A stretch of DNA of 7,913 bases, taken from DASUAO01 sp046484625. Lineage in GTDB: Bacteria; Actinomycetota; Acidimicrobiia; IMCC26256; PALSA-555. The stretch is taken from contig JAWOIO010000214.1 of the NCBI GenBank assembly GCA_046484625.1, positions 1-7,913 on the forward strand, in the 5' to 3' direction. Positions 1-6,095 of this stretch are shown in pieces (within the stretch, counting starts at the first letter, position 1; every line of letters begins with the position of its first letter). The position numbers were made by a program, and so were the translations under genes. Below the pieces are notes generated by a model. That model did not search any database. It was not told the DNA's origin and saw only the letters and a list, made by a program, of their open reading frames with translations.

Positions 1-71
1 TTGAAGTGCGAGGCTTGGACGAGCGTGATGCCCGGACAGGCGTGTCGCCGTCGGGGAAGCCCCCGCCGAGG
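1..71. repeat. Left arm of 71-bp inverted repeat
   Basis: The reverse complement of this segment matches 261-331 at 69 of 71 positions; both differences are C in this arm's reverse complement and A in the other arm. The repeat begins at the first base of the window, so it may extend further left. Identity stops sharply after position 71. Read on the minus strand, the arm encodes the same peptide as the right arm (ending LVQASHFN), with Q to H and K to T changes. This suggests a second inverted copy of the fragment at 261-473 that continues outside the window. Seen directly in the sequence; the origin is unknown. Confidence 0.9.
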
Positions 72-235
72 CGGTCGGCCTCGGACGCGATCTCGTGATC
101 GCCGATGCCGCCGTCGCCGGCAACGCGCTCGAGTGGGAGGACGCCGTCGTGCACCTCGCGGCGTTCGCATCACCCACGGCGCCCGAGCAGCCCCGGCCGG
201 GACGACGGATCGACCGCAGCCGCTGGGTCGACTGA
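29..235 (+). pseudogene. C-terminal protein fragment, no start codon
   Basis: This frame follows a stop at 26-28 and runs 68 codons to a TGA at 233-235. Its middle reads like genuine protein: GLGRDLVIADAAVAG, then a stretch ending VVHLAAF, then a proline-rich and basic tail ending RSRWVD. Third positions are almost all G or C from about position 70 onward. There is no plausible start codon, and an upstream stop interrupts the frame inside the inverted-repeat arm, so it looks like the tail of a gene whose front was lost in the rearrangement. The GLG...G.AL...VVHLAAF pattern faintly recalls the end of ARPP-1-type domains. That is an impression from memory, not an assignment. Confidence 0.4.
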
Positions 236-260
236 CCCGACCACGGCGTGCGTGTCCCAC

Positions 261-331
261 CCTCGGCGGGGGCTTCCCCGACGGCGACAAGCCTGTCCGG
301 GCATCAAGCTCGTCCAAGCCTCGCACTTCAA
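261..331. repeat. Right arm of 71-bp inverted repeat
   Basis: This is the inverted partner of 1-71, with 189 bp between the arms. It forms the start of the open frame ending at 473. Just left of 261 the sequence no longer matches the other arm. To the right, comparison is impossible because the left arm runs off the window. A transcript through both arms could fold into a long stem, but no termination function is evident. Confidence 0.9.
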
Positions 332-473
332 CGAAGAGCTCCTCGTCGTGCACAACCTCGACATTCGCGGTGGGCGTCAATTCGAGCTCGACGACTTCAA
401 CTACGAGTTCGACTTCCGGCAGGTCTATCGCCCCATTGAAGCCGGAGCGCCAGCCCAGGAATCGATCGACTGA
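261..473 (+). pseudogene. Unrecognised protein fragment (C-terminal end)
   Basis: The frame ending with TGA at 471-473 carries a convincing protein segment from about position 292: GIKLVQASHFNEELLVVHN, then LDIRGGRQFELDDFNYEFDF, then RQVYRPIEAG. Codons here are strongly GC3-biased and the composition is acidic and balanced. Upstream the same frame turns into arginine-, proline- and serine-rich shadow sequence. The nearest in-frame start candidates are a GTG at 252 and an ATG at 105, and neither has a ribosome binding site I would trust. I read it as the last 60 or so residues of a gene cut at the inverted repeat. I do not recognise the family. A short intact gene from GTG 252 is possible but less likely. 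Confidence 0.45.
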
Positions 474-499
474 CATCGCGTATCGGACCCTGACGAGAC

Positions 500-667
500 A
501 TCACCACGGCCGCAGCCCTGATCCAGCTCGTGACGGAAGTCGATCGCATCGAAGTCGAAGCGGTCCCCGGTTCTGCTCACCTCGTCGTCCTCGTGCCGCA
601 AAGAGCCGCGCTATGTTGCGCGGAAGTGTCCCGGGGACGAACGGTGTCCCGCGGAGAGTGTCGTTGA
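500..667 (+). pseudogene. Degenerate open frame between fragments
   Basis: Between a stop at 491-493 and the TGA at 665-667 this frame reads like a real N-terminus: after an ATC codon it gives TTAAALIQLVTEVDRIEVE, then AVPGSAHLVVLVPQR. It then decays into a cysteine- and arginine-rich tail. No ATG, GTG or TTG lies where a start would be expected; the ATC at 500-502 could be a mutated ATG. The rest of 474-688 holds no gene, only the leader of the next one. I interpret it as a remnant, but a chance open frame in GC-rich DNA is a real alternative. Confidence 0.3.
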
Positions 668-688
668 CGACCGAGGGGTTGATACGCG

Positions 689-1123
689 ATGGCGATTTCG
701 CTCGACGAGATCCTCGACCTTGGTGCCCGCTACCACCACCTCATGGGAATCGAGAAGGGCGACGCCGCCGCACAAGCCGCCTTCTTCCTGCACCCGAACC
801 CGGTCATCTTCGTCGCGCACGCCGGCGACCTCACCTTGCAGGCGAACCACGAGATCCACAAGGGCATGACCGACGAGGAGTTCTTCCACCTCGAACCCTG
901 GGACGTCACGCAGCTCTGTGACGAGCCCGAACGGGCTCGTGCCGTCGGTGCCGTCCTCTGGCACGGCCGATCAGTCGACGACGAACCGGACGCCATCGCC
1001 AGGACGGTCGTGGGCGAGGACTGGATCGTCCAGCGTGCCCCCGATGGCGAGCTGAAGTTCGCGCTCTACCTCAACACCCACCATCAGTCACTTCCCGGTC
1101 GGGCGACGTTCTCCCTGCCCTGA
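689..1123 (+). CDS. NTF2/SnoaL-like small protein
   Basis: A 144-residue protein of about the length of one NTF2-like cone-shaped domain. The first 35 residues form an amphipathic helical region (SLDEILDLGARYHHLMG) followed by a break at HPNPVIF, as expected for the opening helices. A stretch with NHEIHKGM (53-60), beginning a helical turn, precedes further beta segments (ARAVGAVLWHG at 84-93, EDWIVQ at 110-115, LKFALYLNT at 122-130). This layout fits the SnoaL/NTF2 superfamily, whose members include enzymes, binding proteins and many orphans, so substrate and reaction cannot be given. The ATG at 689 is preceded by GAGGGG about 10 bases upstream, and a stop closes the frame at 1121-1123. The gene stands alone, with fragments before it and a short hypothetical gene after it. 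The fold call is by pattern only; the gene itself is secure from codon bias. Confidence 0.75.
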   Translation: MAISLDEILDLGARYHHLMGIEKGDAAAQAAFFLHPNPVIFVAHAGDLTLQANHEIHKGMTDEEFFHLEPWDVTQLCDEPERARAVGAVLWHGRSVDDEPDAIARTVVGEDWIVQRAPDGELKFALYLNTHHQSLPGRATFSLP

Positions 1124-1280
1124 CCGAAACCGACCCAGGAGAGGCCGCCACCGTCAGCCCGGTCGACGCGTCTCCAGGACTCGCCGAACCACGCCGCTAC
1201 CTCGCTCGCCGTTGCCAGCACGCACACCACGCTCGGTCTCGGCATCACCGGAGATCGCGCTGGACAGTAGGTTGAGGGAC

Positions 1281-1460
1281 ATGCTCGAACGGACAGCGAT
1301 CGTCGCCGCGCACCGTGAGCTGGTCGAGGCCAGCGATGCCGTTCGTCATCTGCTGGTGGTGGAGGGTCTCACCCAGGAGCAGATCGACGCCGCTCGCGCT
1401 CGCCTCGCTCGCGCCTACGCGCACGCCGAGGCCGTCGACAGCGAGACGCTGCACGTCTGA
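1281..1460 (+). CDS. Short hypothetical helical protein
   Basis: A 59-residue protein that starts at ATG 1281 and ends in SETLHV. It is almost entirely helical in character: LERTAIVAAHRELVEASDAV, then a short turn at VEGLTQEQ, then a second helix IDAARARLARAYAHAEAV. This would suit a helical hairpin. There is no transmembrane segment and no known motif. The frame extends upstream to a TTG at 1212, but codons before 1281 lose the GC3 bias, so I prefer the ATG. A GAGGG lies only two bases from the ATG, which is too close for good initiation; a TTG at 1272 is another option. It lies downstream of the NTF2-like gene on the same strand, 157 bp away. The function is unknown. Confidence 0.5.
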   Translation: MLERTAIVAAHRELVEASDAVRHLLVVEGLTQEQIDAARARLARAYAHAEAVDSETLHV

Positions 1461-1490
1461 CGCCGCTGCGGGCCCGAGAGCGCATCCTCT

Positions 1491-1530
1491 ATATGGGGAG
1501 TTCTACGGGTATGTGGGGAGTTCTACGGGG
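1491..1530 (+). repeat. Tandem 20-bp repeat (two copies)
   Basis: Two head-to-tail 20-bp units, 1491-1510 and 1511-1530, share the core TGGGGAGTTCTACGGG and differ at two positions. They fill most of the 80-bp gap between two convergent genes, eleven bases before the end of the ATPase gene. A run of this kind could be a protein-binding site or the remains of a mobile-element end; IS21-type elements carry multiple ~20-bp repeats at their ends. No transposase is present in the window. Confidence 0.85.
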
Positions 1531-1540
1531 ACCCGGGCCG

Positions 1541-2266
1541 TCAGGCCTCGTCGGTCAGCGCGCCGTCGAGGATGTGGACCGTGCGATCCGCGTGGTGGGC
1601 GATGCGCTCGTCGTGGGTCACGATGATCGCCGCGATCCCCCGCTTGTTCATCTCGGTGCGGATCAGCTGGGTGACCTGGTCGCCGAGCTTGGTGTCGAGC
1701 GCCGAGGTCGGCTCGTCGAACAGCACGAGCGTCGGGTCGTTCATCAACGCCCGGCCGATGGCGACCCGCTGGCGTTGGCCACCCGACAGCGCACCCGGGA
1801 GATGCCCGGCCCGGTCGGTCAGCCCGAGCTCGTCGAGGAGCTCGTCGGCACGGGTCCGGGCCGGGGCCCCCGTGCGGGCGCCGATCTCGTCGACGACCAG
1901 GAGGTTCTCGCGCGCGGTGAGGAACGGGATCAGGTTCACCGACTGGAAGACGAAGCCGATCTCCTCGCGGCGGAACTCGGTGAGCTGCTTGGAGCCGTAC
2001 CCGGAGATGTCGCGTCCGCCGACGACGACGGTGCCCGACGTGGGCGCGAGGATCCCCCCGGCGATCGAGCACAGGGTCGTCTTGCCCGAGCCGGACGGGC
2101 CGACGAGCGCGACGATCTCGTCGGGTGCGAGCTCGAGGGTCACGTGGTCGAGCGCGACGACGGCGTTCTCGCCACTCCCGTAGACCTTGCGCACCGCGTC
2201 CATCCGGAGCGCGCTCGGTGTGCCCGGCGGCGGGCTGGTCGTGCTCTCGGACGGTGCCGTGCTCAT
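1541..2266 (-). CDS. ABC transporter ATP-binding protein (MacB/LolD-like)
   Basis: A 241-residue nucleotide-binding subunit that hydrolyses ATP at the inner face of the membrane to drive the two FtsX-like permeases encoded just upstream. All core motifs are present: Walker A GPSGSGKTT (56-64), Q-loop glutamine in FVFQ (Q108), signature LSGGQ (160-164), Walker B LVLFDEP (180-186), D-loop SALD (188-191) and switch histidine in VTHDE (H218). The sequence GFVFQSVNLIPFLTARENL is typical of the MacB/LolD/FtsE branch. A serine- and proline-rich stretch of about 20 residues precedes the domain. The ATG at 2266 overlaps the stop of the upstream permease as ATGA, so translation is probably coupled. It is the last gene of the operon. 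The substrate is unknown: relatives move lipoproteins, peptides, macrolides or lipids, or transmit force to cell-wall enzymes. Confidence 0.95.
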   Translation of the reverse strand: MSTAPSESTTSPPPGTPSALRMDAVRKVYGSGENAVVALDHVTLELAPDEIVALVGPSGSGKTTLCSIAGGILAPTSGTVVVGGRDISGYGSKQLTEFRREEIGFVFQSVNLIPFLTARENLLVVDEIGARTGAPARTRADELLDELGLTDRAGHLPGALSGGQRQRVAIGRALMNDPTLVLFDEPTSALDTKLGDQVTQLIRTEMNKRGIAAIIVTHDERIAHHADRTVHILDGALTDEA

Positions 2267-3372
2267 GTGCTGCTCCCGATGGCGGACGCCGGGTCGATGC
2301 GCAGCACCCGACGCAGCGAGAAGGCGCTGCCGGCGACTGCGGCGAGGAGGAGGGAGACCGCGCTGGTCGCGACGCGGCCGGGGACGAGCTGGTACGGGAT
2401 CGCGCCAGACGGGGTCACCGCATCGAACACGAGTGCGAGCACCCCGCCGATCGTGGCCGCGATCGCGGCCACGATCACCGCCTGGACCACGACCCCACCG
2501 AAGAGCGTCTGCGAGCGGGCCCCGATCGCCTTGAGGATCCCGTAGAGCGCGGTCCGCTCGACGGTGAGGAGCGCGAAGAACAGCGCGATCACGACGATCG
2601 CGATCACGACCGTGACGCCGATGATCTGGTTGAACACGCTGCGCTGCTCTCGGACGCCCCCGACCGAGTCGGCGGCCTCGGCGATCGTGACCGTCTCGGT
2701 GGCGCCGCCCGTCGCCTCCTCGACGACGCGCGCGAGGGCCACGGCGTCGCGGGTGCCGTCGACGACGAGCGCCTGGAAGACCCCGGCGGCGACCGCTGCA
2801 TTGGGCTTGTTCTGCGCCTGGGCCTGCCGCCACGTCGCGGCCGACGCCCAGAGCGTGCCCGCGCCCGAGTAGCTCACATCGTCGACGAAGCCCACGACCT
2901 CCACCGGGGTCCGCGCCGGCCCCACGAGCAGCTGCTGGCCGACCCGGACGCCCGAGTCCTCGAGCAGCCGATCGGCGTAGGCCTGTCCGAACCGCGGCGG
3001 CTTCGGGACGCCCTGCGGCGGGATCTGGTAGCCGAAGAGCGCGACGTCGACGAGGTCGCGCGGCCCGTTGCCGGGGACGCGGGCGCCGACCTGCAGCACC
3101 CCGAGGCCGCCGACCCGGGCGACGCCGGGCACGTTCGCGACGGTCTCCCGGGTCGCCGGGTCGATGCGGCTGCGCAGGAACGACCGCTCCGCGGTCGAGG
3201 AGAACGTGACGAGGTCGCCGCGCTGGGCCTCGATCGCACCGATGGAACGCGCGATGAGCCCGTCGAGCAGCCCGCCCAGGAGCATCAGCAGCGCGGCGAC
3301 GAGGGTGAGGAGGACGACCGCGATCACGAACCGGCCGGGACGTCGGCGCATCTCCCGGACGGCGAGCCTCAC
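2263..3372 (-). CDS. FtsX-like ABC permease, second subunit
   Basis: A 369-residue membrane protein with the MacB/FtsX plan: one N-terminal membrane helix (about 15-40), an extracytoplasmic domain (about 41-245), then three helices (about 247-270, 291-316 and 333-353). The cytoplasmic loop VERTALYGILKAIGARSQTL (271-290) is the conserved FtsX-family coupling region that contacts the ATPase. The end, RRVLRIDPASAIG, matches the family's usual last motif. I place the start at GTG 3372, which overlaps the previous stop as GTGA; an ATG at 3351 would give a protein seven residues shorter. Its own stop overlaps the ATPase start. It is related in plan to the first permease but clearly different in sequence, so the pair probably forms a heterodimer. 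DevC of cyanobacteria has a comparable architecture. Confidence 0.92.
   Translation of the reverse strand: MRLAVREMRRRPGRFVIAVVLLTLVAALLMLLGGLLDGLIARSIGAIEAQRGDLVTFSSTAERSFLRSRIDPATRETVANVPGVARVGGLGVLQVGARVPGNGPRDLVDVALFGYQIPPQGVPKPPRFGQAYADRLLEDSGVRVGQQLLVGPARTPVEVVGFVDDVSYSGAGTLWASAATWRQAQAQNKPNAAVAAGVFQALVVDGTRDAVALARVVEEATGGATETVTIAEAADSVGGVREQRSVFNQIIGVTVVIAIVVIALFFALLTVERTALYGILKAIGARSQTLFGGVVVQAVIVAAIAATIGGVLALVFDAVTPSGAIPYQLVPGRVATSAVSLLLAAVAGSAFSLRRVLRIDPASAIGSST
2449..2476. repeat. Perfect 28-bp palindrome inside permease gene
   Basis: The sequence is identical to its own reverse complement over 28 bases, with half-site GATCGTGGCCGCGA. It lies in codons for an alanine/isoleucine-rich membrane helix (about residues 299-308 of the second permease). 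Repeated GCC/GCG/ATC/GTG codons can produce this by chance, so function is doubtful. Confidence 0.8.
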
Positions 3373-4490
3373 AGCTGCACTCCCGCGCCGGTGGTCGCCT
3401 CGATCGGGTCGATCGCGAGCACCCGTCGGGCGGCGACGAGCGCGCTCAGCAACCCGAGCGCGAAGAGCACCACCGCCCACAGGAGGACGGCTCCCGTCTC
3501 GAACCGCAGGGGGATCGAGCCGATGCGCTGGAACGAGATCGGCGCGTACAGCGCGGTCCCGATCGCGAGACCGAGTCCGACCACGACCACGACCTGGAAG
3601 AGCAGGGACTGCACCAGTCGCGCGCCCGATGACCCGATGGCTCGCAGCAGCGTCAACGAGCTCGCCTTCTGGAACGTGATGATGAGGAAGAACAGGCCGG
3701 TCACGAGGGGCACGACGAGCCCGTAGAGCAAGAAGATGAGCAGGAACGAGGTCCGCACCTGCGCTACCCCCGGCGCCTTCGTCGCCGCGTCGCTCCGGGT
3801 GAGCGCCTCGACATCGGGGCTCAGCGCGTCGATCCGTCGGACGAGCCCGGCGTCCGACACGCCCGGTGCGGGAGCGAGCCCGATGGCGTTCGGGCGCAGC
3901 GTCGTGGCGTCGGGGTTTGCCGAACGCGTGGCGTCCTCCCAGGTGCCGTACCGGGTGAAGATCGTCGGGGTGGCCTGGAGGTTCACGTCCCGCGCCTGCC
4001 CGACGATGCGGATCTCGTAGCCGCCCGGCTGCACCCGCACGACATCGCCGATGCCGAAGCCCGCGCCCGCGTCGGACTCGCTGGCGATCCCCTCCCCCGC
4101 GCGGGTCGGTCGGCGGCCGGCGACGATCGTCTCGGGCGCGCCGAGGCGCGCGTCCTCGTAGCCGATCACGGCCGCGCCGGCGATCTCGCCGTCGGCGAGC
4201 ACGCTCAGCGTCCCCTGCCCGATCCTTCCCGCGCGCCCCAGGCCGGGCACGGCGAGGATCTGCTGCTCGAGCTCCGGGGTGATCGAGCTGCTCTGGAGGT
4301 TGCGGCGACCGTCGGTGGAGTACACGAGCACGGGCGCCGACTGGTGCTCGATGGCACCGGCGAAGGAGGTGATCAGCCCGGTCTGGAGCGTCTGCTGGAA
4401 CAGGATGAGGAACACGAGCAGCGCGATCGCGCCGATCAGCATCCCGAACCGCGTCTTGGCGCGGCGCATCTCTGTCCAGGCGAGGAACAT
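3369..4490 (-). CDS. FtsX-like ABC permease, first subunit
   Basis: A 373-residue permease with a membrane helix near the N-terminus (about 14-38), an extracytoplasmic domain (about 40-245) and three C-terminal helices (about 248-273, 293-317 and 332-354). The loop KASSLTLLRAIGSSGARLV (275-293) is the FtsX-family coupling segment, and LAIDPIEAT (358-366) is the usual terminal motif. The extracytoplasmic part has MacB-like features: a VPGLGRAGRIGQ segment near 81-92 and GFGIGDVVRV followed by IRIVGQARDV (144-169). The ATG at 4490 has GGAG five bases upstream and opens the three-gene operon; further upstream the frame loses coding character. The stop overlaps the next start by four bases. The substrate is unknown. 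Confidence 0.92.
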   Translation of the reverse strand: MFLAWTEMRRAKTRFGMLIGAIALLVFLILFQQTLQTGLITSFAGAIEHQSAPVLVYSTDGRRNLQSSSITPELEQQILAVPGLGRAGRIGQGTLSVLADGEIAGAAVIGYEDARLGAPETIVAGRRPTRAGEGIASESDAGAGFGIGDVVRVQPGGYEIRIVGQARDVNLQATPTIFTRYGTWEDATRSANPDATTLRPNAIGLAPAPGVSDAGLVRRIDALSPDVEALTRSDAATKAPGVAQVRTSFLLIFLLYGLVVPLVTGLFFLIITFQKASSLTLLRAIGSSGARLVQSLLFQVVVVVGLGLAIGTALYAPISFQRIGSIPLRFETGAVLLWAVVLFALGLLSALVAARRVLAIDPIEATTGAGVQL

Positions 4491-4581
4491 CGCTACTCCG
4501 TCGGGGGGTCTCGAGGAGCCAGGGTATTGGTGCCGGCACACCCCCGACGATCCGTGGGGCCGCGTGCAGGTTCGGCCGCGT

Positions 4582-5301
4582 TCAGCCGGGTGCGTCCGGC
4601 TCGGTCGTGGCGCGCCGGCTCCACACCGCCCAGAGAGGGTCGCCTCGGTGCCCGTCGGGTGTCTGCCGTTGCACCGTGGGCTCCTCCCATCCGCCGGCGA
4701 GCCGGAAGTACTCGGCGACGATGCGCGCGCGCTCGGCGTCGCTCGACGCGAGCCAGCCCCGGATCGCCTTCGTGGGGAAGCAACGGTTCGAGAACGTGCA
4801 CACGAACAGCCCACCCGGGCGCACCACCCGGCGCACCTCGGCGAACACCTCGATCGGGCGCACCAGGTAGTCGACGGAGACGCAGCACACCGCGGCGTCG
4901 AACGCGTCGTCGGCGAACGGCAGCGCAGGGTCGGCGTTGAGGTCGTGCAGGACGGTCTCGGCGGCCCGGGGGTTGCGGGCGAGCTCGTCGGCGTTCATGC
5001 CGAGCGCGGTCAGGCGGGCGGGAGCCGTACGGAAGTGCGAGACCCACGACGCCATCAAGTCGAGCACCGAGCCGGCGATCCCGAGCTCGTCGTAGAGCGC
5101 ACCGACCGCCGCGATGGCGGCAGCGTCGATGTGGGTGACGAAGCGCGGCCACGAGTAGAAGTCGTCGTCGGGCGAGGGGTCGTTCCGGTCGAAGAACCCG
5201 GGGGGAAAGATGTCGATCCGACATCTTGGCAGGAGGTGGCTGTCGTGACCTTCGGCCCTTGCGATCCGATCCGATCGGGGGACGCTGGACCGGATCGGCA
5301 T
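4582..5301 (-). CDS. Class I SAM-dependent methyltransferase
   Basis: A 239-residue protein with a Rossmann-type methyltransferase core. Motif I is VLDLMASWVSH (79-89), which replaces the usual glycine-rich loop; from memory this DL.SSWVSH form recurs in a family of methyltransferase-like proteins. Then come LGMNADELARN (100-110, second strand with its polar end), VLHDLNADPALPFADDAFD (117-135, motif II region), AAVCCVSVDYL (136-146, the catalytic-face strand) and RRVVRPGGLFVCTFSN (157-172). The first 25 residues are basic and poorly conserved in character. ATG 5301 is nevertheless the only start that keeps the FPPGFF...RFVTHID region, and its ribosome binding site is weak. It is on the same strand as the transporter operon, 91 bp upstream, so co-transcription is possible. 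The methyl acceptor is unknown. Confidence 0.85.
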   Translation of the reverse strand: MPIRSSVPRSDRIARAEGHDSHLLPRCRIDIFPPGFFDRNDPSPDDDFYSWPRFVTHIDAAAIAAVGALYDELGIAGSVLDLMASWVSHFRTAPARLTALGMNADELARNPRAAETVLHDLNADPALPFADDAFDAAVCCVSVDYLVRPIEVFAEVRRVVRPGGLFVCTFSNRCFPTKAIRGWLASSDAERARIVAEYFRLAGGWEEPTVQRQTPDGHRGDPLWAVWSRRATTEPDAPG

Positions 5302-5341
5302 CGTCAGGACCTTGGCCTCTGTCCGTCGGCGCCTCGATTCG

Positions 5342-5347
5342 TAGGCT
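5342..5347 (+). promoter_or_regulatory. Possible -10 box for membrane-protein gene
   Basis: TAGGCT fits the actinobacterial -10 pattern TAnnnT and lies 31 bases before the ATG at 5379, within the 77-bp divergent gap between methyltransferase and membrane protein. No convincing -35 is found at the usual spacing, so this is tentative. Confidence 0.25.
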
Positions 5348-5378
5348 GGGCGTGGAAGAAGGGAAAGGCAGGTGCGCC

Positions 5379-6095
5379 ATGGCCGCCTCTGTTCGCAACG
5401 ACCGCCGGACGGCGAGCAGAACTGCGCGTGACTACTCGATCCTCGTTCCCGAATACGGGAGGGGGATCGTCTGGGAGCGGCCCAGCGATCACGTCGTGAA
5501 GGCGCCGGGAACCTCTACCGCAGCCGTGGAACCTCCCCAGGCTGTCTCGGCGGAGCAGGCCGTCCCGGCAGAGTCGGAGTCGTGGTTCCCGGCTCGGTTC
5601 GGGCCCGCGATGGCCGTGCTCGTGTTCGCGCTGGCCGTCGGCATTCTCTGGCCGGTGCAGTTCGTGCTCGTGGCCTTGCTGCTCGGGGGCGGCCTCCTGA
5701 TCGATGACGCGCTCCGAGATGCCGTGCCGGGCCACGCCCGGAACCTGCGTCGAGCGCAGCGGCCGGTGCCGTGGGTGCTCGCGGGTGGGAGCATCGCGGC
5801 GAGTCTCGTCTGGCCCGAGTTCGCGGCCCAGATCGTCCTGGGCCTCCTCATGCTCGCCGCGGCCGCCTACCTGGGTGCGGAAGCGCTGGCGACGACTCGG
5901 AGGCTCCGCCAGGTCGCTCGGGATCGAACCACTTGCCGTCCGCACCGTGTCACCCACCTCGGGGCTACGCGCGCAGCCTCGCGAGAAGGTTGCGGGCGTG
6001 CGCGCGTCGCAGGTCGCGGTACTCCGGGGGCGAGAGGACGTCGGCGTCCACCGGCAGACACACGAGCAGATGCTCGAGCCGGCGGTCGCCGCTGA
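5379..6095 (+). CDS. Multi-spanning membrane protein, unknown function
   Basis: From ATG 5379, preceded by GGAAAGG about 10 bases upstream, the frame encodes 238 residues. The first 70 are soluble and low in complexity (TSTAAVEPPQAVSAEQAVPA). Two hydrophobic hairpins follow: about 77-108 (AVLVFALAVGILWP, then VQFVLVALLLGGGLL) and about 132-168 (VLAGGSIAASLVWP, then IVLGLLMLAAAAYLG). That gives up to four membrane helices, each pair joined by a WP turn, with a basic loop between them. After about residue 180 the bias collapses and the tail becomes arginine- and glycine-rich. The last 131 bp overlap the 3' end of the convergent WYL gene, so the true end may be earlier, with a lost stop or frameshift near 5925-5965. 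I do not recognise the family. Confidence 0.7.
   Translation: MAASVRNDRRTASRTARDYSILVPEYGRGIVWERPSDHVVKAPGTSTAAVEPPQAVSAEQAVPAESESWFPARFGPAMAVLVFALAVGILWPVQFVLVALLLGGGLLIDDALRDAVPGHARNLRRAQRPVPWVLAGGSIAASLVWPEFAAQIVLGLLMLAAAAYLGAEALATTRRLRQVARDRTTCRPHRVTHLGATRAASREGCGRARVAGRGTPGARGRRRPPADTRADARAGGRR

Noticed and set aside
624..640. Short inverted sequence GTCCCGGGGAC upstream of the NTF2-like gene
   Set aside because: Five-base arms around one base are expected often in GC-rich DNA, and nothing else marks it as an operator or terminator.
1..921. Plus-strand frame of about 300 codons from the first base
   Set aside because: It is extremely arginine- and serine-rich and overlaps the NTF2-like gene in another frame. 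Convincing peptides in this zone occur in other frames.
1531..1548. Possible terminator hairpin between the convergent genes
   Set aside because: The only inverted arms are GGCC and GGCC around four bases, with no T-run on either strand; this is too weak to call.
2125..3726. Long plus-strand open frame (about 530 codons) across the transporter region
   Set aside because: It is antisense to the two permeases and part of the ATPase, is arginine- and aspartate-rich, and has no domain. It is a GC-rich shadow of well-supported genes.
5259..5280. GATCC/GATCG pentamer repeats near the methyltransferase start
   Set aside because: They are three short units inside the coding frame with no symmetry or spacing that suggests a regulatory site; probably simple-sequence coincidence.
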